NCBI RefSeq assembly: GCF_003316635.1 | Contig: NZ_QNQP01000005.1 | Location: forward strand, 62,001 to 126,000 | Direction: 5' to 3' | Source of the DNA: Roseovarius dicentrarchi | Lineage (GTDB): Bacteria > Pseudomonadota > Alphaproteobacteria > Rhodobacterales > Rhodobacteraceae | Length of the DNA: 64,000 bases | Shown here: piece by piece, positions 46,069-55,266 of the stretch | Position numbering within the stretch: position 1 is the stretch's first letter | Layout: the number at the start of each line of letters is the position of its first letter | Notes under the pieces: model-generated | What the model was told of the DNA's origin: nothing | The model's input: the letters and a program-made list of their open reading frames with translations, nothing else | Databases searched by the model: none | Position numbers and translations under genes: made by a program

Positions 46069-49000
46069 ATGGCACAAGTATTGGCCCCCGTGGGTGGTGG
46101 TTCGAACGTTGGCGAGGCTGTCCGGCTGGCCGATGGCGGCTTCATGGTCGTCTGGCAACATCTTACCCTTTCCATCTATCCGATTCCCAATGTCGCGGAC
46201 GAGGATGGCGCGGCTGTGCTGGGGCGCGTGTTCAACGCCGACGGCACCCCGCGCGGCGCGGTGTTTCAGGTCAACCAGTCACTTGTCAATTCGGGTCAGG
46301 GGCACGCGGATATTGCGGTTCTGAACAACGGCAATGTCGTTGCGGTCTGGACCGACGGACCCAACTTTGAAAATTTCGACGTTGCCGCGCGCGGGCGCAT
46401 CCTGTCGCCTACCGGCGCGCCGATCACGGACGAATTTGATCTGGCCACCACCACCGACCGGGACCAGAACGTTCCGCAAGTGACCGCCAACGACAAGGGC
46501 GGGTTTTTCACAACATGGAGCGACGGACGCGCACCCTGGTCCAATACCAAGGAACAGTGGATCGGGCAGGAATTCGATGCCAGCGGCAACCGTCTGGACG
46601 CCGAGATCTGGACAGCAGCAGCGAAGATGCCGAACTTCTGCATCTCAATGACGGCTTTTACGCACTGGTTGCCAAAAAGGGCGGCACGGTCAACATTGAC
46701 GAACGCTTTGCGTATCTTGGCGATATCGACGGCTCGACCAACTTCACCGGCAGTGCCGTCGGCGGAGGTACATTTTATTCGGACGCCGTGACCGACGGTA
46801 ACGGACACGTGGCGCTGGTCCAGCCGGGTGGCCGGACCTCGGTGACTGTGACGCTGCAGGCCCCGCAAACCGTCAGGAACAACCAGGTCGGCAGTTTTTC
46901 CGACGGCACCCCATTTGCCGAAACCATGACGGGCCTGAACGCAGATCCCGAGGCGGTGGGCCTGTCCAGTATCACGCTCAGCCATATCACCATCGGCAAC
47001 GGTCCGGGGCAGTTGCCCTTTACGCCCGATGGGTTTCATGTGCCTGCGGTCGCCGCCACCTATATGCCGAACGGCAATCTGGCCGTGGTCTGGACCGGCG
47101 TAACCGGCGGCAATGTCACCGTGCCGGAATTTTCCGTGTTTGCCCAGATCCTCAGCCCCGAGGGAATCATTCTGTCCGATGTCACCCTGATTGCGGATCA
47201 GAACGTACAGGGCAGCAGCCTGGCGCCGCCATTCGTCAGCGCGGGCGCGGACAACAAGCTGTTCATCGGCTGGACCGGCACAACCGACCGTAACGGCGCC
47301 GGCACGAATGAGATAATGGGCGGCGTCTTTGACGTGCCCACCTACGCCAAGGGCGGCGACACGCCGTCGGGTACATTGGCCACCGATGGCGACGATACGG
47401 TCGTCGGCCCCGCGCCGGTCGATTTCGTGCCGGTGCCGAAACTGTACTTGCTGGACGGTGATGACGTCTGGATACAGGGCGCGGCGACGTCGATCCAAGG
47501 CGTATACGGCATGAACGGCGATGACCGCTTTGCCCTGAATGATGCAGCTTCGCTGGCCTCCATGCCGCTTTATGCCGGACTGGGGTATGACACGCTGGAC
47601 CTTAGCGGATCAACCACAGCGCTGAATATGTATATTCAGCCGATTGTCGATTTTCGGGAAAGAGCCGGATCGCAAAACCGGTTCGAGGCGATCATCGGCA
47701 CCTCGCTTGATGATACGGTCACGGCACCCGGCTTCGTCAATGTCCCCGCCAATCCCGATGATCCGCTGCCAAAAGCGCCGCTTTTGCACACCGAAGGCGG
47801 TGATGACACGATCCGCTTCAATATCGGGAACGGCGGCACCGTGGACGGGGGCAGCGGCTATGACATCATGACCACCAGCCAGACCCGCGACAAATACGAG
47901 CTGACCTTTCACGGCGATCATTACAAGCTGAGCAGCTTTTTCACGGATTACTACAACCCGGAGCCGACAATCCGCGAGCGCGACACGATGATCCTGCGCT
48001 CGATCGAGGAAATCCGGTTCGGCGACGAAACGGTAAAATTGCAGGCCACCGCATCGCTGCCTTCGGGCGGTCTGGGCGACAGCGGCGGCGTTGTCGAGCC
48101 GCCTGCGATCGACCCTGATATGCGGTTGTTCGGCACTGCGATGGTAAAGGACACGCTGACCGGCGGCACCGGCAACGACTGGATCTTTGGCGATGGCGCG
48201 GCGGCGGTGTATTATGGTGCGGGCGTGGCCAATCAGGTCTACCGGCTGTATCAGGCGACGCTGGACCGGATGCCCGATGTGGCCGGTCACGCGGCCTGGT
48301 CAGGGCGGATCGCCAGCGGCGAGAAGACGTTGATGGAAGTCACCCAGGGCTTTGTCGGCTCGCCCGAATTCCAGAACACCTACAAGGATCTGAGCGACAG
48401 CGAGTTTGTCACGCTGCTCTATGACAACGTGCTGGACAGCACGCCCGATGCGCAGGGCCTTGCCCGCTGGACCGGTGAGCTGGCGGCAGGTGTCAGCCGC
48501 GCGCAGGTGGTGGTCGGCTTTGCCGAAAGCCCGCAATTCGTTGCCGAAACCACCGCCGCCGCCAACGGGTTTGCCGCGCGCAGCCTGTCCACCACCTGGA
48601 GCGACGAGGTGTTCCGGCTCTATCAGGCGTCGTTCGACAATGCGCCCGATGTGATGGGCCAGACCAACTGGGCCGGGCGCCTGGCCCGCGGCGAGAAGAC
48701 GCTGCTGGAGGTGGCCGAGGGCTTTGTCGGGTCGCCGCAATTCCAGAACACCTACAAGAATCTGAGCGACAGCGAGTTTGTCACGCTGCTTTATGACAAC
48801 GTGCTGGACAGCACGCCCGATGCCAACGGCCTGGCCCGCTGGACCGGCGAGCTGGCGGCAGGTGTCAGCCGCGCGCAGGTGCTGCTGGGCTTCTCCGAGA
48901 GCCCGCAATTCAATACCGAAACCCGAGGCCCGCTGAAGGACTGGATGCGCGCGCAGGGCGTGGACGACACGATAACGCCGGGCGCAGGCAACAACGTGGT

Positions 49001-49244
49001 CGCAGGCGGGCAATTCGCGGACGCCTTCGTGTTCAGCGCAAGCGACGACGGCGCAACCGTGGTGCGCGATCTGGAAGCGTGGGATTTCATCGAGCTGCGG
49101 AACTTTGGCTACACCGGCGCAGGTCAGGCCCGCGCCGAGATGAGCCAGGTCGGCAACAGCGTCGTCTTTGACGACCAGGGCGTGCAGATCACGTTTGAGA
49201 ATACGCTGCTGGGTCAGATCACCGATGACATGATTTTGGTGTGA
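46069..49244 (+). pseudogene. DUF4214/RTX-like secreted protein, frameshifted
   Basis: A protein of about 1,057 aa if restored. The start at 46069 has AAGGAG 6 bases upstream. The first ~180 codons (MAQVLAPVGGGSNVGEAVRL...) run in one frame to about 46610; the rest (SSEDAELLHLNDGFYALVAK onward) is in the -1 frame to 49244. A single missing base explains the break; no slippery heptamer is visible. The N-terminal half has beta-propeller-like repeats (VFNADGTPRG, ILSPTGAPIT); the C-terminal half has RTX-type glycine/aspartate repeats (LTGGTGNDWIFGDG) and two DUF4214 units, as in type I secreted proteins. It lacks an N-terminal signal peptide, consistent with type I export. Real decay or a sequencing error are both possible. 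Confidence 0.8.
48237..48914 (+). repeat. two tandem DUF4214 units, 372-bp period
   Basis: Units at 48237-48542 and 48609-48914 encode VYRLYQATLDR and VFRLYQASFDN followed by near-identical segments (FQNTYK, LSDSEFVTLLYDNVLDSTPD, ARWTGELAAGVSRAQV). Long stretches are identical in DNA, including synonymous positions, which suggests recent duplication or gene conversion. Confidence 0.85.
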
Positions 49245-49258
49245 GGTGACAGCAACCT

Positions 49259-49302
49259 GTGTGCCAGAGTGTCAGACTTAATCAGCTGGCACACTGGCAC
49301 AC
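49259..49302. repeat. long imperfect inverted repeat after the DUF4214 gene
   Basis: 17-base arms at 49259-49275 and 49286-49302 pair with two mismatches around a 10-base loop. The arms are built from the 9-mer GTGTGCCAG and its complement, and a further copy lies at 49377-49385. Confidence 0.7.
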
Positions 49303-49808
49303 AAACCCTGTTCCGGGTCGCGAATTGGCGCGCCACCGGCAACATGGATGATTTGCGCGTTTCACGCCCAGGCCGCGTGTGCCAGAGACTGCCCCATCTT
49401 CCGCGTCACAACGCTTTGGCGCATGGCTGCGGCATCTACGCAATGCGCAGCGCGCCCAGACCATCATTTGCCTGCCCATACCAATTAACGGCCTTTTTCC
49501 ATCTCGTGACCTGTCTTGGCTGGACCTTGTGCGTGACCGCTATCTCTTGCGCTGTCTGGTCACGACGCAGCGTTTCAGGCGCGACTATGGCCTTGCAGCT
49601 GCCCGGAAAACTGCGTCTGTTCGTGATGTGTGTATCCTGCCGTCACGTTCCGACGCATCCGGGCGCACGGTCCAATCGTGCCGGGCCAATTCAGTTTGTC
49701 CCTTGCACGCATCGGCCATCCCCCCTAAAAGGCAGGCTTCACCCGCGCGTCCGGCCCGAAGTGGCATGCCGAGTCGCGCGTTCGACCGAACTTCAAAAGG
49801 AGCCGGAA
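49303..49808. other. non-coding region upstream of rpmI
   Basis: About 500 bases with no convincing gene. A long frame starting at 49269 reads into rpmI, but its upstream part has no recognisable domain and no binding site. infC, the usual neighbour of rpmI, is absent. The region presumably holds the rpmI-rplT promoter. Confidence 0.5.
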
Positions 49809-50009
49809 ATGCCCAAGATGAAGACAAAATCGAGCTGCAAAAAGCGGTTCAAGATCTCGGCCACAGGCCGGATCATTGCAGGTCAGGCCGGAAAACAGCA
49901 CGGCATGATCAAGCGCAGCAATAAATTCCTTCGCAATGCGCGCGGAACCACAACCCTGTCAAAGGCTGATGAACAGATCATCAAGCCGATGATGCCCTAC
50001 GCGCGTTAA
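49809..50009 (+). CDS. rpmI: 50S ribosomal protein L35
   Basis: Complete 66 aa L35. The sequence [20 protein letters not shown], then the basic [23 protein letters not shown], is diagnostic. AAGGAG lies 6 bases upstream. rplT follows after 12 bases. Confidence 0.98.
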   Translation: MPKMKTKSSCKKRFKISATGRIIAGQAGKQHGMIKRSNKFLRNARGTTTLSKADEQIIKPMMPYAR

Positions 50010-50021
50010 GGAGGATCATAC

Positions 50022-50387
50022 ATGTCCCGAGTTAAAAGTGGTGTCGTCACGCACGCCCGTCACAAGAAGGTCATCAAGGCAGCCAAGGGTTACTATGGCC
50101 GCCGCAAGAACACCTTCCGGGTGGCAACACAGGCCGTCGACAAGGCCAACCAATATGCAACGCGCGACCGCAAGAACCGCAAGCGGAGCTTCCGCGCGCT
50201 GTGGATTCAGCGGATCAACGCCGCCGTGCGCAGCCATGACGAGGCGCTGACATACAGCCGCTTCATCAACGGACTGGCGCTGGCCGGTGTCGAGGTTGAC
50301 CGCAAGGTTCTGGCCGATCTGGCCGTGCATGAGCCCGAGGCATTTTCAGCCATCGTCGAGCAGGCCAAGAGCGCCCTCGCAGCCTGA
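50022..50387 (+). CDS. rplT: 50S ribosomal protein L20
   Basis: Complete 121 aa L20, an early assembly protein of the large subunit. The diagnostic [33 protein letters not shown] and [21 protein letters not shown] are present. AAGGAGGAT lies upstream. A strong terminator follows at 50412. pheS, often next to it, is absent here. Confidence 0.98.
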   Translation: MSRVKSGVVTHARHKKVIKAAKGYYGRRKNTFRVATQAVDKANQYATRDRKNRKRSFRALWIQRINAAVRSHDEALTYSRFINGLALAGVEVDRKVLADLAVHEPEAFSAIVEQAKSALAA

Positions 50388-50411
50388 ACCGGGTTCAATC
50401 AGAATTCCAGA

Positions 50412-50442
50412 CGCCGCCGGATCACCCTCCGGCGGCGTTTTT
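50412..50442 (+). terminator. intrinsic terminator of rpmI-rplT
   Basis: CGCCGCCGG and CCGGCGGCG form a perfect 9-bp stem with an 8-base loop, followed by TTTTT. Confidence 0.95.
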
Positions 50443-50869
50443 CGTGTCGCAGCCGGGCTTTTTCCGCGTGCCGGAAATATCTTTCGGGGGCGGTGATCGC
50501 CAGAGAGGTTACTGTTGCTTTTCAGTTGCCCTGTCACGCCGTTTCAATCGTAACGGCAGCAATCCGCAGGAGTATCGGAACCGCCCGATGACATTCGGCA
50601 GTGTTGGTTGCGACCATGGGTCTTGCGATGCGTATCCCGAATTGCGGTCTGCCCGCGTCCGTCCGCTGGCCTCGACGTATGCGGGCAAGGAAGAAGGCGC
50701 GCGCCCAGGCTTGCTCAGGCCCGACAAGTTTCAGCAGCCGCACCATGGCCCCGCGTCGTTCGGGTTCGGGCAGGTCTGCCGGTCGCGGCCGCCTCGAAAA
50801 CTCGCTCAATAAGCCGTCATGTGGAATATTGGCAGCGGATAAAGCGGACTTGCAAGCCGCGGTTTCAAG
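50443..50869. other. region without a recognisable gene
   Basis: Frames of 120-156 codons exist on both strands but show no known domain, no binding site and mixed base composition. One minus-strand frame (50534-50965) has an odd LLKLVGPEQAWARAFFLARIR stretch I do not recognise. The region reads as decayed DNA linked to the relic that follows. Confidence 0.5.
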
Positions 50870-51175
50870 GTCGCGTGGAATTGCTTTTTCATTGAAACGC
50901 ATCGCCAAGGCGAACGCCGCACACCTCAATGGACGGCCCAGCCGAACAACGGAAACCTGTTTCAAAGGTTACGCGCCCAGCCTAAAGGCTATTTTGGCGA
51001 TCTCGCGGGTACAAAAGGTGCCGATCGATTGGCTGTTGGGGGGGCGATCCGGTGCCAGACAGCGATGTTGAAAACCTGACATTGAAAGCTGTAGAAGCCG
51101 CAGCCCTGAAGTACTTTCGGATACGAATACCAGTCAGACAGAGCAACTGACCATCACGGAATATCGTGAGGCGCG
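50870..51175 (+). pseudogene. decayed helix-turn-helix repressor relic
   Basis: In one frame FSLKRIAKANAAHLN leads to FKGYAPSLKAILAISRVQKVPIDWLLGG, which closely resembles phage-type repressors that end the helix-turn-helix with a PSL-x-A-x-A-IA...V-x-x-DWL-x-TG pattern. About 51045, at a 7-G run, the frame breaks; in another frame DSDVENLTLKAVEAAALKYF resembles the following helical segment and soon meets a stop. No intact start exists. This reading is from pattern memory and is tentative. Confidence 0.45.
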
Positions 51176-51244
51176 CGCAACCCGCATCGAAGATGCTTTC
51201 CGAGTTTATCGCCAACAACGCATCACCGAAATTCAGGTACGTTC

Positions 51245-51421
51245 GGGGGGGGCACATCGCGACCATTGTCCGGGTTGTGGATCGCCCGCAAACCCGCCCA
51301 AAACCTCAAATCCCGCCCGATGAATTCATTGCACAAAGTTTCCGGCGGCACAGGCAATACCGCCAAAACCGTCCTCAATGCGATCAAGCGAATGCAAGCG
51401 CTCATTTGTCGCGGGGGGGGG
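51245..51421. repeat. paired G-tract repeats
   Basis: G8 at 51245-51252 followed by CACATCGCG, and G9 at 51413-51421 followed by CACCTCCCG (the last G of the run begins the common part), are 168 bases apart. A 7-G run lies at 51038-51044. No gene was recognised in the DNA between them. Confidence 0.5.
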
Positions 51422-51436
51422 CACCTCCCGCCAAGT

Positions 51437-51988
51437 CTAAAACAATCGCAGTATCAAAACGATGATTGCCGCCGGGATCAGCAGCGGGTGCAGCACATGG
51501 TCGAACCAGTTGCTGCTACCCCACCCCATGATCCAGACCGCCTGCGCCGCCACCGCCAGTCCGGGCAAAAACAGCGCACCCTGCCAGAACCCCAGCGCAC
51601 AGAGCGCCAGCACCATGATCGCTACAGGCCACGGCGCATATCCAACGCGATAAAAATCGACAGGCATCGCTCCTGCTGCGCAGGCAAGAAACCCGATATA
51701 AAGCGCGACGAAGATCAACAATTCCAGACTGCCAAACGGCTGCACCGGCGCCCCCAGATGCCCCGCCATCTGGCGCAGGATCAGCAGCGGCAACACCAGC
51801 CCTACCGGCCCCAAAACTGCAACCAGCCCGCGCAGTGGCACGCTGTCACGAAAAAGCGCCGCGCAGACCACGCCCAGCGCCAGACCCAGCATCAGACTGA
51901 CCGGCATTTCCAGCCCCAGGCTGAACGCGCCCCACGCCATCCAGCCCAGCAGCAGCGCCAGCCACGCGGTCGAGGCCAGCGCGCTCAT
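51437..51988 (-). CDS. polytopic membrane protein, unrecognised
   Basis: Protein of 183 aa, almost entirely hydrophobic with about seven transmembrane helices (for example LALLLGWMAWGAFSLGL and LLIPAAIIVLILRLF at the C-terminus). The start at 51988 (MSALAST) overlaps the sialidase-like gene stop by ATGA, so they are translated together. I do not recognise the family. Its constant pairing with the upstream beta-propeller protein suggests a membrane partner or exporter for it, but this is inference. Confidence 0.7.
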   Translation of the reverse strand: MSALASTAWLALLLGWMAWGAFSLGLEMPVSLMLGLALGVVCAALFRDSVPLRGLVAVLGPVGLVLPLLILRQMAGHLGAPVQPFGSLELLIFVALYIGFLACAAGAMPVDFYRVGYAPWPVAIMVLALCALGFWQGALFLPGLAVAAQAVWIMGWGSSNWFDHVLHPLLIPAAIIVLILRLF

Positions 51989-53088
51989 GCGTCCAGCGCC
52001 CATGCCAGATTGAATTCATGCACCCTGATTCCGCCCTTGGCCCCCACGCTATAGGCCAGCACGATGCGGCCGTCCGGCAATGCGCGCATCATGGGATAAC
52101 GCGCATCGCCGTCGCCCCCCTCCAAGCGGTGCAGATGCTGCCAAGTGGCGCCGCCATCCTCGCTTAGCGTCAGGTTCAGAACACTGCCGTCGCCCGCGTC
52201 GTCATTGACCGCCATCACGATGCGATTATCGCCCAGCCCCAGTGCGGCGACCGGCGCCGACGGATTGGCGATATCGGTCTCGCGCACCTCATCCCAGGTC
52301 TGGCCCCCATCCTCGCTGCGCGTGATAAGCAGCCGTCGGCCCGCGCTGTCAAAATTGCGCAGAAACGCCACGGCGCGCTGCGCGTCCAGTGGCACCACCA
52401 TCGGCTGAATCGCTTTCATTGCCCCCGCCATCCGGCGCATGTCGCGCACACGCCCCTGCCCGTCCAGCCGCACAAGGGCACCATAGGTCTGCCCCATCTC
52501 GAAATATGCCGGCAAGGCATGAGTGCCATCCGCCATCGTGATCATCGGTGATTTCACCAGAAACGACCGGTTCAGCAAAGGCGACAGGTTCAGCTTGCGC
52601 GCCCAGGCCGGGCCGCGAGGCCCCATGCGAACATCAGCGACAGACGCCATGGCCCATCCGCCAACAGATACGACCGTGGCATAGAGCGCATCCTGCGCGT
52701 TGTCATTCTGGACCGTGTTGCCAAGGGTGACGACCAACTGCGCCGGTTCAAACACATCCGACAGACCGCCGCGCGTGACGCGGTGCGTGACGGGCGAAAC
52801 CGTGGCCTCCGCAATATCGACGCCGACAATATCAACATCGGCGCGCGCCTCAGCCGTGCCTTCGAACCACAGAATGCTATAGCCATCCTCGCGCAGCATG
52901 ATACCCGGCGAATGGGCCTGCCCGCTGGGGGCGGTATAATCCAGCACCGTCCGGAACAGCGGCGCGCTGCCACCCGTCAGCGGCGCGGGCGGCGCCCATT
53001 CCCAAACCAGCGGCACATCGCGCCCGATTGCCCACGCGCTGAGCGCGACGCTAAGCGCGGCCAGCGCCAGAATGGCGATCTGCACCAT
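51985..53088 (-). CDS. sialidase-like Asp-box beta-propeller protein
   Basis: Protein of 367 aa with an N-terminal signal or anchor (MVQIAILALAALSVALSAWA) and a six-bladed propeller. At least two Asp boxes are seen: SEDGGQTWDE and SEDGGATWQH. An RIP-like element with Arg near the start (TAPSGQAHSPGIMLREDG) and the region ITMADGTHALPAYFEMG match exo-alpha-sialidase relatives. Whether the catalytic Tyr/Glu and Arg triad is complete was not established, so hydrolase activity is unproven. The start shares one base with the stop of the quinone oxidoreductase gene. Confidence 0.8.
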   Translation of the reverse strand: MVQIAILALAALSVALSAWAIGRDVPLVWEWAPPAPLTGGSAPLFRTVLDYTAPSGQAHSPGIMLREDGYSILWFEGTAEARADVDIVGVDIAEATVSPVTHRVTRGGLSDVFEPAQLVVTLGNTVQNDNAQDALYATVVSVGGWAMASVADVRMGPRGPAWARKLNLSPLLNRSFLVKSPMITMADGTHALPAYFEMGQTYGALVRLDGQGRVRDMRRMAGAMKAIQPMVVPLDAQRAVAFLRNFDSAGRRLLITRSEDGGQTWDEVRETDIANPSAPVAALGLGDNRIVMAVNDDAGDGSVLNLTLSEDGGATWQHLHRLEGGDGDARYPMMRALPDGRIVLAYSVGAKGGIRVHEFNLAWALDA

Positions 53089-54071
53089 CAGCCGACCTTG
53101 AGAACGATCTTGCCGATATGGGCGCTGCTTTCCATATATGCGTGCGCCTTGGCGGCATCGGCCAGCGCATATTCGCTGTCCATCACCGGCGCGATCCGGC
53201 CTGCCGCCAGCAGTGGCCAGACGTTTTGCAGCAAAGCGTCGGCAATCGCGGCCTTGGCGATATCGCTCTGCGGGCGCAGGGTGCTGCCGGTGATCGTCAG
53301 GCGGCGCATCATCACATGGGCAAAGTTCAGCTCGACCTTGGGACCGCTCAGGAACGCGATCTGCACCAGCCGTCCGTCATCGGCAAGGCTGCGCACATTG
53401 CGCGGGATGTAATCGCCGCCAACCATGTCGAGGATCAGGTGCGCCCCGCCCTCGGCCTTCAGCACATCGACAAAATCCTCGGTCTTGTAGTTGATCGCCC
53501 GCTCGGCGCCCAGCTCGACGCATTTCGCGCATTTTTCATCCGAGCCGGCCGTGGTGAACACCCGCGCGCCAATCACATTGGCCAGCTGTATCGCCGTCGT
53601 GCCGATGCCAGACGATCCGCCATGCACCAAAAACCGCTCGCCCGCTTGCAACCCGCCGCGCTGAAACACGTTCGACCAGACGGTGAAAAACGTCTCGGGC
53701 AGGCAGGCGGCCTGCGCCATGTCCATCCCGTCCGGCACCGGCAGGCAATGGGCGGCGGGGGTCGCAACATATTCGGCATAGCCGCCGCCGGGCAGCAGGG
53801 CGCAGACCCGGTCGCCCACCTTCCAATCTGTCACGCCGTCGCCGACAATGACAACCTCGCCCGATGCCTCCAGCCCCGGCAGGTCGCTGGCACCCTTTGG
53901 CGGCGCATAGGCGCCGGCGCGTTGCAGCGCATCGGGGCGGTTGACGCCGGCATAGGCAACGCGGATCACCACCTCCCCGGCGCGCGGCTCGGGGCGCCTG
54001 CGGGTGCAGAGGCGCAGGACGTCAGGCCCGCCCGCCTCGGTAATTTCGACGGCTTGCATGGACTCGCTCAT
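53088..54071 (-). CDS. NAD(P)H-quinone oxidoreductase, zinc-less MDR family (PIG3-like)
   Basis: Protein of 327 aa of the medium-chain dehydrogenase/reductase superfamily. The N-terminal GroES-like domain includes RVAYAGVNRPDALQRAGAY and LPGLEASGEVV; the Rossmann domain has LVHGGSSGIGTTAIQLA with cofactor residues, and the substrate loop precedes the end. The zinc-binding Cys/His of alcohol dehydrogenases are lacking, as in quinone oxidoreductases. It lies 9 bases after the COQ9 gene. Confidence 0.93.
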   Translation of the reverse strand: MSESMQAVEITEAGGPDVLRLCTRRRPEPRAGEVVIRVAYAGVNRPDALQRAGAYAPPKGASDLPGLEASGEVVIVGDGVTDWKVGDRVCALLPGGGYAEYVATPAAHCLPVPDGMDMAQAACLPETFFTVWSNVFQRGGLQAGERFLVHGGSSGIGTTAIQLANVIGARVFTTAGSDEKCAKCVELGAERAINYKTEDFVDVLKAEGGAHLILDMVGGDYIPRNVRSLADDGRLVQIAFLSGPKVELNFAHVMMRRLTITGSTLRPQSDIAKAAIADALLQNVWPLLAAGRIAPVMDSEYALADAAKAHAYMESSAHIGKIVLKVG

Positions 54072-54080
54072 AACGCCTCC

Positions 54081-54758
54081 TCAGCGCTTGCCGGACCAGT
54101 GGCCCGGCAGATCATCATCCCGGCGCGGTGCGCGGATCTGCCCCAGCAGCGCCATCGGCCCGGCCATCAGCGCGGCGGCGACGCGGTTGCCGCGCACCTG
54201 CGCCTTGATCTTTTCGATCTGCATGACGTCGTCAATACGCCGGTCCAGAAATTCCCAGGTCGCGGCATGATCGGGGCTGTCATCGCCCAGCCAATACAGC
54301 ACGGTGGACCCGTAAACCCCCGAGAGCGTTGCGCGTTTGGTGTACCAGTTCACATCGTCCGAGGTATCGCCCAAAGCGGTCCAGATATGATCGGCGGTCT
54401 GCCACAGGGCGCGGGTGCCATCGACCGCGTGCTGCGGCAACGCAAACAACGTCATGCCCCGGCGCACCATTTCGGCATCGACCCCCTCCAGCCGCCAGCG
54501 CACGGCGGCGGCGATCCGGTCGCGGAACCGCATATCGCCCAGATCCGCCTCCGCCAGCCGCTTCAGCATGGCGCGATCACCCGCCGCATGATAGGCCAGC
54601 GCCAGATCCACGGCCCCGCGCGGGCAGGCGGCGCGCGCCACGGCGATGTCGATCCCCGCATCGCGGGCGGCGGCGGCAAAGGCGGCCTCGCTCCACCCGT
54701 CAAAGGGCACATGGGCGGCGGCGGCGTCCAGCAACTGGTCAATGATATCGGTTTGCAT
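54081..54758 (-). CDS. COQ9-family ubiquinone biosynthesis protein
   Basis: TetR-fold lipid-binding protein of 225 aa that assists the COQ7 hydroxylation step of ubiquinone synthesis. Family segments are AACPRGAVDLALAYH, MRFRDRIAAAVRWRLE, DHIWTALGDTSDDVNWYTKRATLSGVYGSTVL and WEFLDRRIDDVMQIEK. AGGAGG lies 6 bases before the ATG. It is divergent from rpsU, a conserved arrangement in this group. Confidence 0.95.
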   Translation of the reverse strand: MQTDIIDQLLDAAAAHVPFDGWSEAAFAAAARDAGIDIAVARAACPRGAVDLALAYHAAGDRAMLKRLAEADLGDMRFRDRIAAAVRWRLEGVDAEMVRRGMTLFALPQHAVDGTRALWQTADHIWTALGDTSDDVNWYTKRATLSGVYGSTVLYWLGDDSPDHAATWEFLDRRIDDVMQIEKIKAQVRGNRVAAALMAGPMALLGQIRAPRRDDDLPGHWSGKR

Positions 54759-54850
54759 GGCATCCTCCTGTTATCATCCACCCTAGACATAGAGCGCACG
54801 GTTTGCTATACACGCACTTCCTGCAAATCATGCAATTTCAACTTAGGAAG

Positions 54851-54863
54851 GTGGTGACACCAC
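54851..54863 (+). promoter_or_regulatory. inverted repeat at the rpsU ribosome binding site
   Basis: GTGGT-GAC-ACCAC ends directly before the rpsU ATG, and the AGGAAGG ribosome binding site sits at its left edge. Such a hairpin could occlude initiation and serve as an autogenous translational operator, but this is untested. Confidence 0.45.
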
Positions 54864-55070
54864 ATGCAGGTTAGTGTTCGCGACAACAATGTCGATCAGG
54901 CGCTTCGTGCCCTGAAGAAGAAACTGCAGCGCGAAGGCGTATTCCGCGAAATGAAGCTCAAGCAACATTTCGAGAAGCCGTCCGAGAAGAAAGCGCGCGA
55001 AAGCGCCGAGGCGATTCGACGCGCCCGGAAGCTGGCACGCAAGAAAGCGCAACGCGAAGGGATGATGTAA
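54864..55070 (+). CDS. rpsU: 30S ribosomal protein S21
   Basis: Complete 68 aa S21. [21 protein letters not shown] and the basic C-terminus ([17 protein letters not shown]) are diagnostic for alphaproteobacterial S21. AGGAAGG lies 13 bases upstream. A strong terminator follows. Confidence 0.97.
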   Translation: MQVSVRDNNVDQALRALKKKLQREGVFREMKLKQHFEKPSEKKARESAEAIRRARKLARKKAQREGMM

Positions 55071-55118
55071 GTCACCCTATCGAGTGCGGTTTTGACCGAC
55101 ACGATATGAGATTGAAGG

Positions 55119-55148
55119 ACCCCCGAGCGTTGGCTTCGGGGGTTTTTT
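55119..55148 (+). terminator. intrinsic terminator of rpsU
   Basis: ACCCCCGA and TCGGGGGT form a perfect 8-bp stem with a 9-base loop, followed by TTTTT. Confidence 0.93.
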
Positions 55149-55164
55149 GTTTGGGGGGTTGGGT

Positions 55165-55194
55165 ATAGCCTAATGAGCCATCGACTGAGGCTAT
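55165..55194. promoter_or_regulatory. inverted repeat upstream of the ATPase-nuclease pair
   Basis: ATAGCCT and AGGCTAT (7 bp, 16-base spacing) lie about 75 bases before the ATPase start and right after the rpsU terminator. It may be an operator for the island or mark its edge. Confidence 0.4.
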
Positions 55195-55266
55195 CGCAGG
55201 ACTGCGGTTGCATCACTCCTAATTACACGTCAAGGTGCAGTAACCGGTATCAAATTTGAACGCACC

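Noticed and set aside
46600-46620. Programmed -1 ribosomal frameshift in the DUF4214 gene
   Set aside because: No X-XXY-YYZ slippery heptamer or obvious downstream pseudoknot was seen, and the family is not known for recoding.
49269-49808. Long N-terminal extension or separate gene in frame with rpmI
   Set aside because: L35 is a 66 aa protein with its own strong ribosome binding site; the upstream frame has no domain.
50534-50965. 143-codon minus-strand gene
   Set aside because: No binding site, no known domain, and it runs across the repressor relic; kept only as part of a decayed region.
51245-51421. CRISPR-like or insertion-sequence ends at the paired G tracts
   Set aside because: Only two short imperfect copies, no spacer periodicity, no transposase and no target-site duplication were seen.
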